DNA of 34,206 nt from Cyanophora paradoxa (taxonomy: Eukaryota > Glaucocystophyceae > Cyanophorales > Cyanophoraceae): NCBI GenBank assembly GCA_004431415.1, contig QPMI01000374.1, positions 1-34,206 on the forward strand, written 5' to 3'. Below are positions 9,309-20,085 of this stretch, piece by piece. The notes beneath the pieces were generated by a model that made no database searches, was not told the DNA's origin, and saw only the letters and a list, made by a program, of their open reading frames with translations. The position numbers and the translations under genes are program-made. The stretch's first letter is position 1; the number at the start of each line of letters is the position of its first letter.

Positions 9309-10897
9309 CTACTGTTTTGGGGCAAGGTGTGCGAGGAGGCGGTCTATCGTCGCCTCCGTCTCCCTCGAGAGGCCGCCGCCCTCTTCGCCCTCCCTCGCGC
9401 CCTGGTCCGCGGCGGGGGCGGAGGCGGAGGCGGTGCTGGCGCGCCAGGCAGCGAGCGTCTCGGCAAGGGAGGGCTCCTTGATGGCCCGCAGCGTGGCGAT
9501 CCCCTCTTGCGCCACGCCCGTCGCCGCCAGTGCCTCCAGCGCCTGCAGCACCTGCGCCCGCCCACAGAACGCCGATCAGGGCAGAGCGCGGCGCAAGCGC
9601 GCGCCGGGGCTGTTGCGCGTGCGGAGCGGGGAGCCTGGGAGGGTTGGGCGCGGGGCGGGGCGGGCGGGCCTTCTCGCGGAGGTCGGGGTCGTCGTCGCGG
9701 CGGAGCAGCAGCGCGAGCGGCGCGACGGCCTCGGCGTCGATGAGCCGCAGCGCGTACGCCGCCTTCTCCCCGCACAGCGCGTACGCCAGGAACGCCCCCC
9801 GCCGCAGCGCCCGCACGTCTGCGCCCGGGCTCCCGGTCGGCGCGGCGTCGCGGGGCGCGGGGCGGGGCGGGGCGGGGCGGGCCTGTCTCGGTGGCGAAGA
9901 GGCGGGCGAGGGCGGGGAAGCCGCCGCTGGCGACGAACGCGAGGCCGCCCTCCTCGCTGTGCCGCACCAGCGCTGCCCCCGCCCGCACCGGCTCCGTCGG
10001 CCACCGCCGCCGCGGCGGGGTGGCACGGGGCGGCCGGGGGCGCACCTGAGAGGGCGAGGACGGCCTTGGAGCGCACGTCGCCGCTGGGGTCGCTCTGGAG
10101 CTTCTCGAGCAGGAGGGGCACGAGCTTGAGCTCCACCGCCGCCCGCTGCACCCGCTCGTTGTGCTGCAGCGCCGTCGCCAGCGTGTGCGCCGCCAGCGCC
10201 CGCACCCCCGCGTCCCCGTCCCCCAGCGCTCCCATCACCACCGGCAACCCCTTCATCTTCTCCAGGTCTGCGCGCAGGGGTCAGGAGCGCTAGCGGCCCA
10301 GCCAAAGCCCAGGCATCGGGGAGCGAGCGGGCGCTGCGCGCGAACCGGAGGCGTTGTCAACGGACTCGACGAAGAACTGGAGCTCCTCGAGCGCCTCGGC
10401 CTTCGCATCCGCATCCGCTTCGGGGTTCGCAACCACGGCCAGCGCCCGCCGCATCTTCGGTGCGTCACCCTCTAGCGCGCTCTCGATGAACGCCTTATCC
10501 TGCGCAAGAGCGCTCTTAGCGCATGCTTCACGTGCTCCCTCCGAAATCGATCGTAGCGAGCGGCTAGCGCTAGCGAGAGCGGCGCGCTGAGCGCGCGGGG
10601 AAATGCCTAGGTGCATTCACTCGGCTTAACGCGCGTGGCATTTCTTCCGGCATGTTGGACCGTGCGCGTCGAGAAGGTTCTAGACTACCGTGCGCAGGCG
10701 GCGGACACGGTGGCGCTGCACTAAATATATAAGTAGCTCTTTCTTAATCCAAAGGTGCTTAAACGAACCTCCTCCGTGATGCGCTTGTATTTGCTCATGT
10801 CAGTCTCGTGGTTCTGAACCGCCGCCTGCATCCTCAGCTCGTTTGGATCGCTGTACTGGAGCGACATTTTGAGCAGCTTTTGCAGCGGCGCGTCCAT
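9309..10897 (-). CDS. HSPBP1: HSPBP1/FES1-type Hsp70 nucleotide-exchange factor (armadillo)
   Basis: This cytosolic co-chaperone family releases ADP from Hsp70. Exon 1 (10897-10769) begins MDAPLQKLLKMSLQYSDP, the short N-terminal 'LL.-S' helix of Fes1 proteins. A 269-nt GT-AG intron (10768-10500) then joins KRITEE to DKAFIESAL, recreating the family's 'S-EED+.F+.A' motif. The armadillo domain follows: AEALEELQFFVESVDNAS-DLEKMKGLP, then ALAAHTLATALQHNERVQ, GDVRSKAVLALS, ALVRHSEEGGLAFVASGGF, FLAYALCGEKAAYALRL and a closing VLQALEALAATGVAQEG helix. The stop TAG is at 9311-9309. Three to four further short introns cut it. Its start is only 77 bp from the start of the dCMP deaminase on the other strand, so the two probably share a promoter. 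Domain identity is strong; the middle exon borders are approximate. Confidence 0.87.
10500..10768 (-). other. Intron 1 of HSPBP1 (269 nt, GT-AG), longest intron resolved in the window
   Basis: Unlike the C-rich introns elsewhere, this first intron has balanced composition and a polyT/TATA-like stretch (ctaaatatataagtag near 10720), plus clustered AGCGCT motifs (10508-10570). First-intron regulatory content is possible. The splice positions follow from the EED motif restored by joining the exons. Confidence 0.7.
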
Positions 10898-10974
10898 CGC
10901 TGAGATGGGGCTGTACCCCCCTTTCTTCGAAGTTTGGCGCCTTCCCACAGCGCGCATCTGAAGGTGCTGCAGCG

Positions 10975-12355
10975 ATGGCGGATCCGCCGAGCGCTCCTGC
11001 AACGCCCAGCGGGCCACGCAGCGCTGCGCGAAGCGGCGGAGGCGCGCTGGACCTGAGCGCCTGCGACTTGACGCCAATCCACAAGCGCGCCGCGGAGGCA
11101 CACTCTTCCCCGCACCCGCTCATCGTCGGAGTCATCGGTCCGCGCTGCGCTGGAAAGACGACGCTGTCGGAGTACCTGGCGACGAAGCTCGGCTTCCAGC
11201 GCTGGGACGCGGCAGCGCTTGATCACGGGAGGCTTATGGAGGAGATAATGTGCGACTGGAAGCGGTCGCACGTCCTCGACGGCCTCACCGCTCACGACGC
11301 CCGGCTCTGGCTACGCCGGCCTCTCTTCTATGTGTTGTTTGTGGACGCTCCGGTTCTGGAGCGCTTCCGGAGGGCAGCGGCGCGGCGGTCGCCTCACGAC
11401 CCGCTTTCGCTGGAGGAGTTCATAAAACGGGACGACGTGGACTGCTACGGCGCGCGCGACGGATCGCGCTCCGGTGCGGTTCGCCTGCGCAAGCGGTTGC
11501 GGCGGAGCTGCGGGGCGGCGGCGAGCGGGGCGGGGCGCAGGGTGCCGGGAGGCGATGCCGTACGCGCGTGTGCGGCTGGTGAACGACGGGAGCGTTGAGC
11601 ACTTCCTCAAGCTCGTTGCCGACTCGGACCTCGCGAACCCTGTGCGCCCGCTCCCGCCCCCGCCCCGCCCGGCGCGCCACGCGGCTCACGGGGCGGGCGG
11701 CGGCGCGCGGGGCGGCGCGTGCGGCAGGAGTACGTGAGGCCGTCGTGGGACTCGTACTTCATGCGGCTGGCGGAGCTCGCGAGCCAGCGGAGCAACTGCA
11801 TGAAGCGGCGCGTGGGCGCCATCGTCGTCCGCGAGAACCGCGTCGTGAGCTCCGGCTACAACGGGACCCCGCGCGGCTGCCAGAACTGCAACGAGGGCGG
11901 CTGCCGTCGGTGCGTCGGCGGCTCTGCGCCGCGCGAGCGCCTCTGAGGGCCCGCGGCAGGTGCAACGGGAATGCGCGGGCGGGGACGGGCCTGGACGAGT
12001 GCCTGTGCCTGCACGCCGAGGAGAACGCCCTCGTGCGCCGCCCCGCCGGCCCCGCCCTCGCCGCCGGGGCAGACGAGGGTGCGGGGGGCAGCTGGAGGCG
12101 GGGCGGGAGCGGGCGGCGGGGGCGGTGCTGTACACGAGCCTGCTGCCGTGCCTGGGGTGCACGAAGAAGATCGTGCAGGCGGGGGTGCGGGAGGTGGTCT
12201 TCAGCGCGGCGTACGCGGAGAGCATGGACGCCGTCTCCCGCGCCCTGCTCGCCGAGGCCGGCGTCCGCATCCGCCAGCACGCCCTCGGCCGCCCCGCCAG
12301 CCTCGGCCCCGTCTCCGCCCTTGACGACTCGTTCTGCGAGCTCGCCCTCGCCTAG
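10975..12355 (+). CDS. DCD1: Deoxycytidylate (dCMP) deaminase with N-terminal P-loop kinase-like domain
   Basis: Converts dCMP to dUMP, feeding thymidylate synthesis. The ATG at 10975 leads into a nucleotide-kinase-like domain with a P-loop GVIGPRCAGKTT, LFYVLFVDAPVLERF and LSLEEFIKRDD, an arrangement also found in fungal DCD1 proteins. A linker exon (MPYARVRLVNDGS..HFLKLVADSDLANP) precedes the catalytic domain: YVRPSWDSYFMRLAELASQR, SNCMKRRVGAIVV, SGYNGTPRGCQNCNEGGC, then LDECLCLHAEENAL with the zinc/catalytic HAE, and SLLPCLGCTKKIVQAG with the PCxxC zinc ligands. The stop is TAG 12353-12355. About four C-rich introns split it, e.g. ending gtgcggcag before GAGTACGTG near 11730. It is convergent with WDR31 (154 bp apart). 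Frame joins at 11450-11550 and 11920-12130 are approximate. Confidence 0.9.
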
Positions 12356-12509
12356 GCCCCTCCGCCCGCCCCTCCCCTCCACCCCCGTCCCCTCCACGGC
12401 CACCGGTACATGCCCCTGCCCCCTTGTCCCTCTCCGCCCCGCGCGAACCGAAAGGAGGTGTGGGGTTGGAAGAGTGGTGGGCCTGGTGGGGCGGGGCGGG
12501 CGGGGCGGG

Positions 12510-14006
12510 CTAGCTGTCGAAGTCGACGTCGTCGTCGGCGGAGGAGGAGGGGGCGGTGCGGCCGATGCAGCGCAGCTGGCCCTCCTCCAGCGCCCACGCG
12601 TGCACGCTCTCGTTGAAGCACCCGCTGTACACCCCCGCCCCGCTGCCCCCCGCGCCCCCTCAGCCCTGCCCCCTCCGAGGCGGGGGCGGGGGCGGACCTG
12701 CCGGGGAGGGCGGCGGCGAGGCAGAGGATGGTGGAGGAGTGGGGGACGCGGACGCTGGCGACGCAGGCGCCGTCCGCCGTGTCCCACACCCGGATCGTCC
12801 GGTCCGTCGACCCCGTCGCCAGCCTGCGCGGCGTCGGAGGGGCGGCGGGGGCGCGGGGGGCGGCGGGACGGACAGGAGGCGGCCGCGGTGGTCGGCGGGG
12901 GGCAGGAGGGCGCAGGCGTTGGCGGACTGGGAGTGGCCGCGAAGCTCGCGGAGGAGGGCCTGCTTGCGCCGGTCCCAGATTTTCGCGTCGCACCCGTCGC
13001 TGTCGAATCCGTGGCTCGTCGTCGCCACCGTGTTGAAGTCCTCCGACGCGTCGCACGCGAGCTGCACCGGCTCGGCGCCGGCCAGGCGGGGTGGGGCGGA
13101 GCGGGCGGACGGGGATGTATGTGTGGCCGCGCCACTGCTGGGCGACGCGCATGGAGCGGGTGTCCCAGACGCGCAGCTCGAGGTCCTCGCCGACCTGCAG
13201 CACGCACGCCTCCTCCAGCCACCGCACGCTCGTCACCTGCGCCCCCGCCCCTCGGACCCCGCCCCCGCCCCGCCCCCCCCCCCCGCCCCCCGCCCCCCCG
13301 CGAGCGCGCGCCAGGTTGTTGGAGATCTTCTGGCACGAGATGGAGGTGCCGCGCTCCACGTCCCACAGCCGCACCGCGTTGTCCCGCGACCCCGAGAAGA
13401 GGCGGGTGTCGTCTGCGGGGGTCTCGCGGAGGCGGGGCGGGGGGCGGGGCGGCAGGGCGGGCGGGCCCTGGTTGAGGGTGAGGCAGGAGACGTTGAGTGT
13501 GTGGCCGCGGTACGTCTGCGTGGCCTCCGGCTGGCCCCGCACCCATCGCTTCAGCGTCGTGTCCCGCGACGCCGAGAAAATCGCCCCCGTCGCCTTCCCG
13601 TACGCCACCTGCCGCCCCGTCACCCCCGCCCCCGCCCCCGCGCCCCCGCCCCGCCCTCGCCTTGTTCACGGGCTTCTCGTGCCCCCGCCACCGCTCCAGC
13701 TCCTTCCCCTGAACCCAGTCGAACAGCACGACTGTCTGCACAGCGCCATCAGACGGGCGCGCGCGTGGACGCGGCGCAGCTGCCCCCGCGCACCTTGTCG
13801 TCGCTACAGGAGAGCACTTGCGACGGCTCCGCGGTAGCGCAAACCCCCATCACCGCGTCTGTGTGGATCTTCGGCCACGTTTGGATCTGCGCTTGCCGCC
13901 GGGTCGACGGCTCGGAGTCCACGGTCGCGCCGTCGTCTACCCTGTACCGCCGCCGGTGGCTCCATCGCCTGTACCACGAACTGCAGACACTGCTCGCATT
14001 GCCCAT
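12510..14006 (-). CDS. WDR31: WDR31-like WD40-repeat protein
   Basis: Starts MGNASS at 14006: Gly2 and Ser6 make a plausible N-myristoylation site. WD40 blades follow: IHTDAVMGVCATAEPSQVLSC, TVVLFDWVQGKELERWRGHE, AIFSASRDTTLKRW, RLFSGSRDNAVRLWDVERG, VTSVRWLEEACVLQVGEDLE/LRVWDTRSM, then the diagnostic segment TTSHGFDSDGCDAKIWDRR, LATGSTDRTIRVWDTADGAC, and a final acidic DDDVDFDS before TAG 12512-12510. The 'NGFGGEGCEATLWDLR'-type insert distinguishes WDR31 from generic WD40 proteins. In animals WDR31 is linked to ciliary trafficking, consistent with other flagellar genes here; the role in this organism is inferred. About six G-rich (plus-strand view) introns interrupt it. A CTATATAG element lies 189 bp upstream. 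Confidence 0.86.
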
Positions 14007-14194
14007 CTACTCGCCGGCCCTCGCCCGCCGACAGGGTCGCTGATGCGATTGCCCTTTCCTGGTGCAAGTGGCTGTTGTTCGCTTCGAACGATGCTTCACG
14101 CGCTCTCGCGCAGCTGAGCTGCCAGGCTGGCTCGCGCGCTGCCGGTCGACAACGGCTACCGCGCCCGCACCGCTCCGGATGCACCCCAGAACGC

Positions 14195-14202
14195 CTATAT
14201 AG
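14195..14202 (-). promoter_or_regulatory. Candidate TATA element upstream of WDR31
   Basis: ctatatag in GC-rich surroundings, 189 bp before the MGNASS start codon. The motif is palindromic, so its strand rests on the gene it faces. Confidence 0.35.
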
Positions 14203-14360
14203 CTAGTCCGCGCTGTCTCGCTTAAGCTTTCAGATGCGCTGCCCGTGGCGCTGGAGCTGAAATCCTGCAGCTGGCAGCTGCAGGTCGTCTGGCTTCGATC
14301 AAACAGGTTCGCGTTCGGCTCCCGGGCGGGCGATTGCGGGGTCCGACGGTCGCGATCGAC

Positions 14361-14388
14361 TGCGCATGCGCGCGCATGCGCATGCGGT
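14361..14388. promoter_or_regulatory. Overlapping CGCATGCGC palindromes
   Basis: tgcgcatgcg, gcgcatgcgc and gcatgc overlap in 28 bp. The same core recurs at 25741-25758, about 100 bp upstream of the ADPRM-like start. In animals the CGCATGCGC palindrome is the NRF1 site; here it is only a candidate shared promoter element. Confidence 0.4.
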
Positions 14389-14466
14389 GCTTATAATTAC
14401 TAGTACGTATTCTGACGAAACACGCGGTTCAGAAAACCTTTTTTTTTCGTACACTGCTAAGCTGAG

Positions 14467-16578
14467 CTACCAGCGCGGGCGCTTGGGGTTGCTGAATTCG
14501 AAGTCCTGTCCCGGCGGCTGCCTCCCGGCGCCAGCGCTGCTGCGGACGCCCACAGAGGGCGGCTCGCTGCCGCCGGCCACGCTGCGCTCGCCGGCCGACG
14601 GCTGCAGCTGCGCGGCCCCGGCGGAGGCGTGCCGGCCGGCGCCGGCGCTGGGGCTGGCGGGGTGCGCGGGGCGCCGTGCGGGGCCGGGCCGTTGAGGTCC
14701 TGCGTGTCGTCCAGGTCCACGCTCCAGCCCTGCACCGCCCCGCCCCCGTCGGCCCCGCCCCGCCCCCTGCAGCTCGCCCCCTCAGCGCCACCGCGAGCAG
14801 CGCCGGGCCGCCCGCGCCCCAGGGGGGGGGGGGGGGGGGGGGGGGGGCACCTCCGGATGCGGAGGGCGGGGCCGGGCGCTGCGCAGAGAGGGGCCTGCTC
14901 GGAGGCCGAGAGGGGGCAGCAGAACGCGGCGCCGCCTCCGGGGGCGCCTCATCGGGGAACCGGAACGGGTCCTCCGCTGCCAGCCCTCGCCGTGAGCGCT
15001 CCCGCAGCGCCGGCGCTGCGCTGCGGCGGGGGCGGACCCGGCGCGTGGTCGTGGGCGCTGCTGCCGGCTGCGCCTTCAGAGGTGCCGGCGGAGGCGTCTG
15101 CGGGCGCCGGTGAGGGGAGGGGCAAGCAGGGCGGGCGGGGCGGGGCGCACGGCTGTCGGCATGCTGGCGGGGCCCGAGGAGCGGGAGGAGGCGGCGCGGG
15201 GCGACGAGGGCTGGGGCGGCGTGAGGGCCGGTTGGGAGGCGGGGCGGGGCGGGGCGGGCGAGGTCGGAGCGCTGGGAGGGGCGGCGTCGGCGAGGGTGGC
15301 GACGACGAGGTCCGCCTCGAAGTACGCCGGCCCGTTCGTGTGCGCCGAGAAGAGCACCGGCCTGGCCCCGCCCCGCCCCCGTCCCTCGCCCCGCCGCCCC
15401 CGCTGACGAGGGCGGCCGTGCGGGGCGCGGGCACCGCCCGGGGCCCTCAGCGCGCATGGCGATGTCGTGGCCGGCCTCCTCGCAGAAGCGCAGCATCGCC
15501 TGCCGGCAGCGTCGGGCGCGGCGGGAGCCGTGGCGGGGGCCGGGGGGCGGGCGGACGCGGAGCTCTTTGACGTTGAAGATGACCTCGGCGTCGAGCGGGG
15601 CGGCCGGCGCCCCGAACTCCTGGAAGTCCCGCGCGTCGATCGAGAGCTCCGTCTGCATCGCCTTCGCCGGCCCCGCCGCCCCCGCCGCCACCACCTGCTG
15701 GCCTGGCCCCGCCCCGCTCCGGCCGCCGGCGCGCGGAGGGGGCGGGAGGGGGGGCGGGGCGCACTGCGGGCGGGGTCGAGGTAGGAGCGGACCTTTAGGG
15801 CGTTGCGGCGGAGCGTGAAGGTCAGCTCCTCACTCTCCTTCTGGAAGGCCGCCAGCGACTCGGCGAGCAGGCGCGGCCGGGAGACGACGGTCGCCGTGCA
15901 GCTCTCCCGCGAGTACACCGCCTGCAGCGCCTCCGCGTCCTCGTAGTGCAGCCGCGCCCGCTTCACCACACCTGCCCGCCCCGCCCGCCCCTGTCGGCCG
16001 CACGCGCCCTTCGCCTCGCGCCCCGCGGCCCCCGCACCGCTCTTTGTCGTCACCAGCACGACGATGCGCGGCTCGCCCTGCGCGTTGACAGAGAAGAGGA
16101 TGCTCTCCGCGTTCACCGCCGTCTTGAACGTGCTCAGCAGCGGCTGCCGGGACCAGGCGCTCGACGGGGCGCGGCGCGTTGGCGTGCTGGCGCGTGAGCT
16201 CACCTTCGACAGCACCTTGCAGCGCTCGACGCGCTCGGTAAGCTCGTAGCGCTCGAAGAAGCCCGTCAGGAAGGAGAATGCAAGGAACGCGGACTTCGCC
16301 GAGTTCACCGTCCGCAGGAGCAGCTGCAGGCCGGAGCAGGTGTAAGCAGATGCATTGCCACGATCCACAGAGACCGCTCGTCTCGAAGGACGCGGCAGCG
16401 CAGGCCGATTTGAACGCCGGCGCTAGCGCTTACATGCGCCCTCCGCGCTTGGCGCGTGCAGGGCCGTGCGCACCCGCTCCTCGTCCGCCTCAACAAAGAG
16501 CTCGTCGCCGCACTTGGCAAGGCAAACGACCGCTTTCGTGAAGGTTTTGGCGAGGTTGCGCGGGACCACCGCCTCCAT
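14467..16578 (-). CDS. RAD9: RAD9, checkpoint clamp (9-1-1) subunit
   Basis: Nuclear subunit of the PCNA-like RAD9-HUS1-RAD1 ring that is loaded at damaged DNA and activates ATR signalling. From ATG 16578: VPRNLAKTFTKAVVCLAKCG, DELFVEADEER, then after a 150-nt intron (16473-16324) LLLRTVNSAKSAFLAF. This matches the canonical 'E.L.LRTVNSS+SA' of RAD9. Further: FFERYELTERVERCKVLSK, STFKTAVNAESILFSV, LHYEDAEALQAVYSRESC, RPRLLAESLAAFQKESEELT, KAMQTELSIDARDFQEF, EVIFNVKELR, MLRFCEEAGHDIAMRAEGPG and PVLFSAHTNGPAYFEADLVV, the end of the second clamp fold. The tail is proline/serine-rich with an acidic SVDLDDTQDLNG and ends QDFEFSNPKRPRW with a basic NLS-like patch, reached through a probable GC-AG intron. 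TAG is at 14469-14467. It is divergent from the p25-like gene (121 bp). Confidence 0.88.
14608..14684 (-). other. Probable GC-AG intron (77 nt) in RAD9 tail
   Basis: DLNGP is followed by gccccgcacg...gggccgcgcag, and the exon resumes CTG CAG CCG in phase. This leads to the NPKRPRW end. Without it the frame runs into a low-complexity R/A/S peptide, so the intron is favoured but not proven. Confidence 0.5.
14822..14847 (-). repeat. Poly-G run on plus strand (poly-C in RAD9 intron)
   Basis: A run of about 26 G on the plus strand, i.e. poly-C on the coding strand, inside a RAD9 intron. The other long mononucleotide runs (17822-17845, 24687-24706, 32660-32693) likewise read C on the coding strand. 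Confidence 0.7.
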
Positions 16579-16699
16579 TCCCGAACGCGTGCAGAGCGCT
16601 AACAAAGCGCTCACAGCGCCTCGTGGCTGTGCTTTCTCCGATTGGGCGGATTCTGGACGAGGTTTGGCGGGCTACGCGAATTGACGAGTGCTCTTCGTC

Positions 16700-19600
16700 A
16701 TGCCGCCCGCGGGCTACAGCTTCCCGCGGGCGGTCACAGACAAGTGGATTCCGGCAAAGAGGAAGCCGAAGCCGGGGGAGGAGTCGCGACCATGGCGGAT
16801 ACATCTGGACCTCTCGCCCGTGCGGCCCTGAACGGCGCCCGGCGTGCACGTGGGCCCCGCAGCTAAGTCCGCCGCAGAGCGGGGAGCTGGCGACGAAGCT
16901 GGGCGAGACAGAGCGAGTGCTGAGTGGCTTCCTGGATGAGGCTCAGAAGATCGAGCGCGCCCACCAGCTCCTCGCTGAATACAGGGACGGCGCCTCGCCT
17001 CCGCTGACGGGGCCACGGAACCGGCCGCGCGTACCGCATATCGCGCTGGCGCCCTGGGTGCGCCGCGAGCTCCTCTGCGGCGGGGCGGCGGGGCTGACGG
17101 GGCGGGCAGGCGGCGCCTGGGCCGGAGGAGCGGGAGGCGGCGGCGGGGCCGGCGACGACCTCGCGGCTGCGGCTGCGGCCCTCCTCGTCCTCCTCCGACG
17201 TGCGCGCCGCGGCGGGGCCGGCGGGGCCGGCGGGGCGACGCGCGCCGGCGCAGAAGGCGCGGGCGCTGCAGGCGGGTGTGGAGAGCGCGCGGGGCCGGCG
17301 CTGGGGCGAGGCCGCGCACGCCTTCCTCGACGTGCGTCCCCGTGCCCGCCGCCCGCCGCGCCGGCTGGCGGGGCGTGAGGGCGGGGCGGGGCGGGCAGGG
17401 GCTGGCGGGGGCGCCCGGGGACTCGGCCCTGGCGGGTGGCTTCGGGTACGCGCTGGAGGGGGCCGTGCGGCAGCGCCGCTTCCTCGACCGCGGGGGGGCC
17501 CGCGAGGAGATCCCCGCCTGGGTGCCCCCGCCGCGCCCCGCGCTGCCGCCCATGCCGCACGAGGCGGAGGAGGACCTCTACGACCCGGGCAAGAAGTCGC
17601 TGCGGGACGAGTTCGAGGGCGCGGCCCCCGCACGCGCCCCCCGGCCCCGGCGTCGCCTGCCTCACGGGCGGCCCGGCGCAGCGCTCTGGCAGAAGATGTA
17701 CCTCAAGGACCTGTACCCCCGCGTCCGCCCCGCCCACCCCGCCCCGCCCCGCCCGGCTCCGCGCCGACGCCCCGCAGCGCGACTCCGAGGCCGTCGAGGC
17801 GCAGACCAAGGCCCGCCTGCGCCCCCCCCCCCCCCCCCCCCCCCCTTCCCCCCTCCCCCGGGCGCGCCGGGGACGCGGGTGGTGCCCAGGGGATCTTCTG
17901 GACGTACTTTCTCCCCCTCAAGAAGTACTTCATCTTCTACTCCCGGTGGGGGCCCCCGCAGCGCACCCCGTCGTCGCCTTTCCCTTTACCCCTGCCCCGC
18001 AGGCTGGAGAACGGGGCGGTGGCGAAGATCGCCATCCGGGAGCGGGTGACCGCCGAGGACGTCTTCACCATGGACCGCCGCGAGGTCCGCCCCCGCCGGG
18101 CGGGGGCGCGGGCGGGGGCGGGGCGGGGCGGGGGGCGAGGTGGCGGGGGCGCAGTGGCTGGTGTTCGTGAAGGAGGTGGGGCTGGAGAACGGGCAGCTCA
18201 CGCGCGCGATCGTGGACATCATCTTCATCACCGCCAATCGTGGCCTCGACCGCGCCGGCCGGCCCCTCCTCGCGCGCCCGCCCCGCCCCGCCCCGCCCCC
18301 CGCCCCCGCCCGAGCCCCCGCCTCCCCGCCCCCGCAGGAGGTCACGGAGAACAGCCGCAACAGCTGCTGCCTCGTGCGGGGGGGCCCCTCGGCGCTCCCT
18401 CGGGGGGGGCCTCACCGGGGGGCGGGCAGCACGAGTTCATGGTGACCATGGCGCGCATGGCGCAGGTCGCTCTCTCCTCCGCACCCCGTCTCCACTTGAC
18501 CTCGCGCGTCTCACGTGCTCCCCCAGGAGCGCTACCGCCGCGCCGAGCCGAGCCTGCCGCGCCGCCTCGAGCGCGTCATGCGGGACCACGGCGCGCCCCG
18601 GCGGGAGGCGGGCGGGGGGGCGGGGCGGGGGCTGAGGGGCTCGGGGTGCAGTGCTGCCGCGGGCGCGGTACGACCACGCGGGGGAGTTCAAGACGCTCAT
18701 GCGCTCGACCGCCATGCAGGCCTCCACCCGCCGCTGGTACCCCCACATCCGCCACCTCTTCCTCCGCTACGCCGTCCGCCCCCTCCCCGCCCCCGCGCCC
18801 GGCGGCAGCGGGGCGGGGTGCGAGGGGCGGGGCAGGCGCTGGAGTGGTACGAGGCGGTGCGGGTCTCGGCGTCGCGGCTGGTGACGCTGAGCGTGCGGGA
18901 GTTCCTGCGCCTCTTCGAGGACCACGGGCTCGTCTCGGAGCGGGTGCCGAACGCGAGCCTCCAGGAGTGCTTCGTCCTCGCCCAGAGCGACGCCCTCGAG
19001 GTCCCCGAGCTCGTCGCCATCGCCCGCGCCGGCGGCCCCGACGCCCTCCTCCTCCTCCCCGGCGACGCCCCCGCCGAGGACCCCCAGGGCCCGCCCCCGC
19101 CCCCGCCCCCGCCCCGCCCCCGGCTCTCCGCGCGGGGTGCGAGGGGGGGGCCGGGGCGCAGAGATGGAGCTGCCGACCTTCTTCGAGGCGCTGGCGCGCG
19201 TGGCGGCGATCTACGCCGGGCTCGCCCCCTCCCTCGCCCCCCCTCCGCCGCCGACCTCGCCCCGAGCCCCGCGGCCCCGCCCGCCCCTCCTCCGCTCCGC
19301 CCTCCGCTCCTCCCGCTCCCTCCTCCCGCCCCCGCCGACCCCGCCGACGAGGGCGACGAGGCCGGCGGCCGCGCCAGCGCCCCCTCCCCGACCCGCTCCT
19401 CCCCGGGCCCGAGCCGGCGCCGGCCCCGCGGCCGCGCCTGCCCCCGCGCACCCGCTCCCGCGTCACCCTCGCCCCGACGCCCCCGCCCCGCCCTCCCCGG
19501 CACCCTCCCTCTCCCCGGCGCCCTCCCTCTCCGCGGCGTCCGGCGGCGGGGCGGGCGCGCTGAGCGCGGAGCGGCTGGCGGAGGCGTTCGGGGCGCTGGT

Positions 19601-20085
19601 GCGGGAGCTGCTGGCGCGGGGGCGGGGCGGGGCGCGAGGGGCCGGGGGTCCCCGAGCACATCCGGCAGCGGGCGGAGGCGCTCTTTGCCGCCAAGGAGCG
19701 CTACTACGTCTGCGAGCTCCGCCGCCGCACCTGCCCCCGCCCCGGCCCCGCCTCCCCAGCCCCGCCATCGCCGCCCCGGCCTCCGCCGCGCCCCCACCGA
19801 GGCGCCTCCGCGCGACCTCGACGCTGCGCCGAGCCCGCCGGGGCGGGGCAGGCGCCGGAGGAGGCCGCGGGGCGCCACCCTCCGCGGTCCCCCGGGGCTC
19901 GCGGGCCGGAGGGGGCGGGAGCGCGCGGGTGACGGCGGCGGGGCCGGGGCCGGGCAGGAAGAGGGGGCGGGGCGGGGCGGGCGGGGCGGGCGCCGCGGAG
20001 CGGGACTTCGCTCCTTCGCTTCCGCCTCGACGGGCCCGACGGGGACCCTGCCCCGCGCCCCGGCCCCGAGGCCCCCGCCCCTTAG
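16700..20085 (+). CDS. Large protein with EF-hand-like p25-alpha/TPPP-type modules
   Basis: Start ATG 16700 (MPPAGYSFPRAVTDKW) lies 121 bp from RAD9. A basic N-terminus is followed by a helix (ELATKLGETERVLSGFLDEA) and ARALQAGVESARGRRW. Two modules then look alike. Module 1 is IFWTYFLPLKKYFIFYSRW, VAGAQWLVFVKEVGLENGQL, TRAIVDIIFITANR, and later HEFMVTMARMAQERY. Module 2 is HIRHLFLRYA, LSVREFLRLFEDHGLVSERV, NASLQECFVLAQSDA, and MELPTFFEALARVAAIYAG. This '.F..F.+D.GL....-.....IF......F..FL..L...A...Y' pattern is that of p25-alpha/TPPP and related EF-hand-like repeats in protist cytoskeletal proteins. Late exons contain LSAERLAEAFGALVRELLARG and PEHIRQRAEALFAAKERYYV, and the likely end is RFRLDGPDGDPAP..EAPAP at TAG 20083-20085. 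At least ten C-rich introns occur, one holding a run of about 24 C. The family call is tentative; many borders are approximate. Confidence 0.6.
17822..17845 (+). repeat. Poly-C run in intron of the p25-like gene
   Basis: A run of about 24 C between the exons encoding DSEAVEAQTKARLR and GIFWTYFLPLKKYF. It is on the coding strand, as in the other genes. Confidence 0.7.

Larger units (their letters stand above)
14007..14466. other. Intergenic: WDR31 promoter side and RAD9 3' end
   Basis: It contains CTATATAG at 14195-14202 (possible TATA element for WDR31) and a cluster of overlapping CGCATGCGC palindromes at 14361-14388. A T8 run followed by cgtacactg sits just outside the RAD9 stop. No coding segment was recognised. 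Confidence 0.5.

Noticed and set aside
11595-13475. 626-codon plus-strand frame over dCMP deaminase and WDR31
   Set aside because: Crosses the dCMP deaminase in the wrong frame and lies antisense to clear WD40 repeats.
17200-19563. 787-codon plus-strand frame as a single exon
   Set aside because: It reads through C-rich introns. The conserved segments lie in several frames joined by splice sites.
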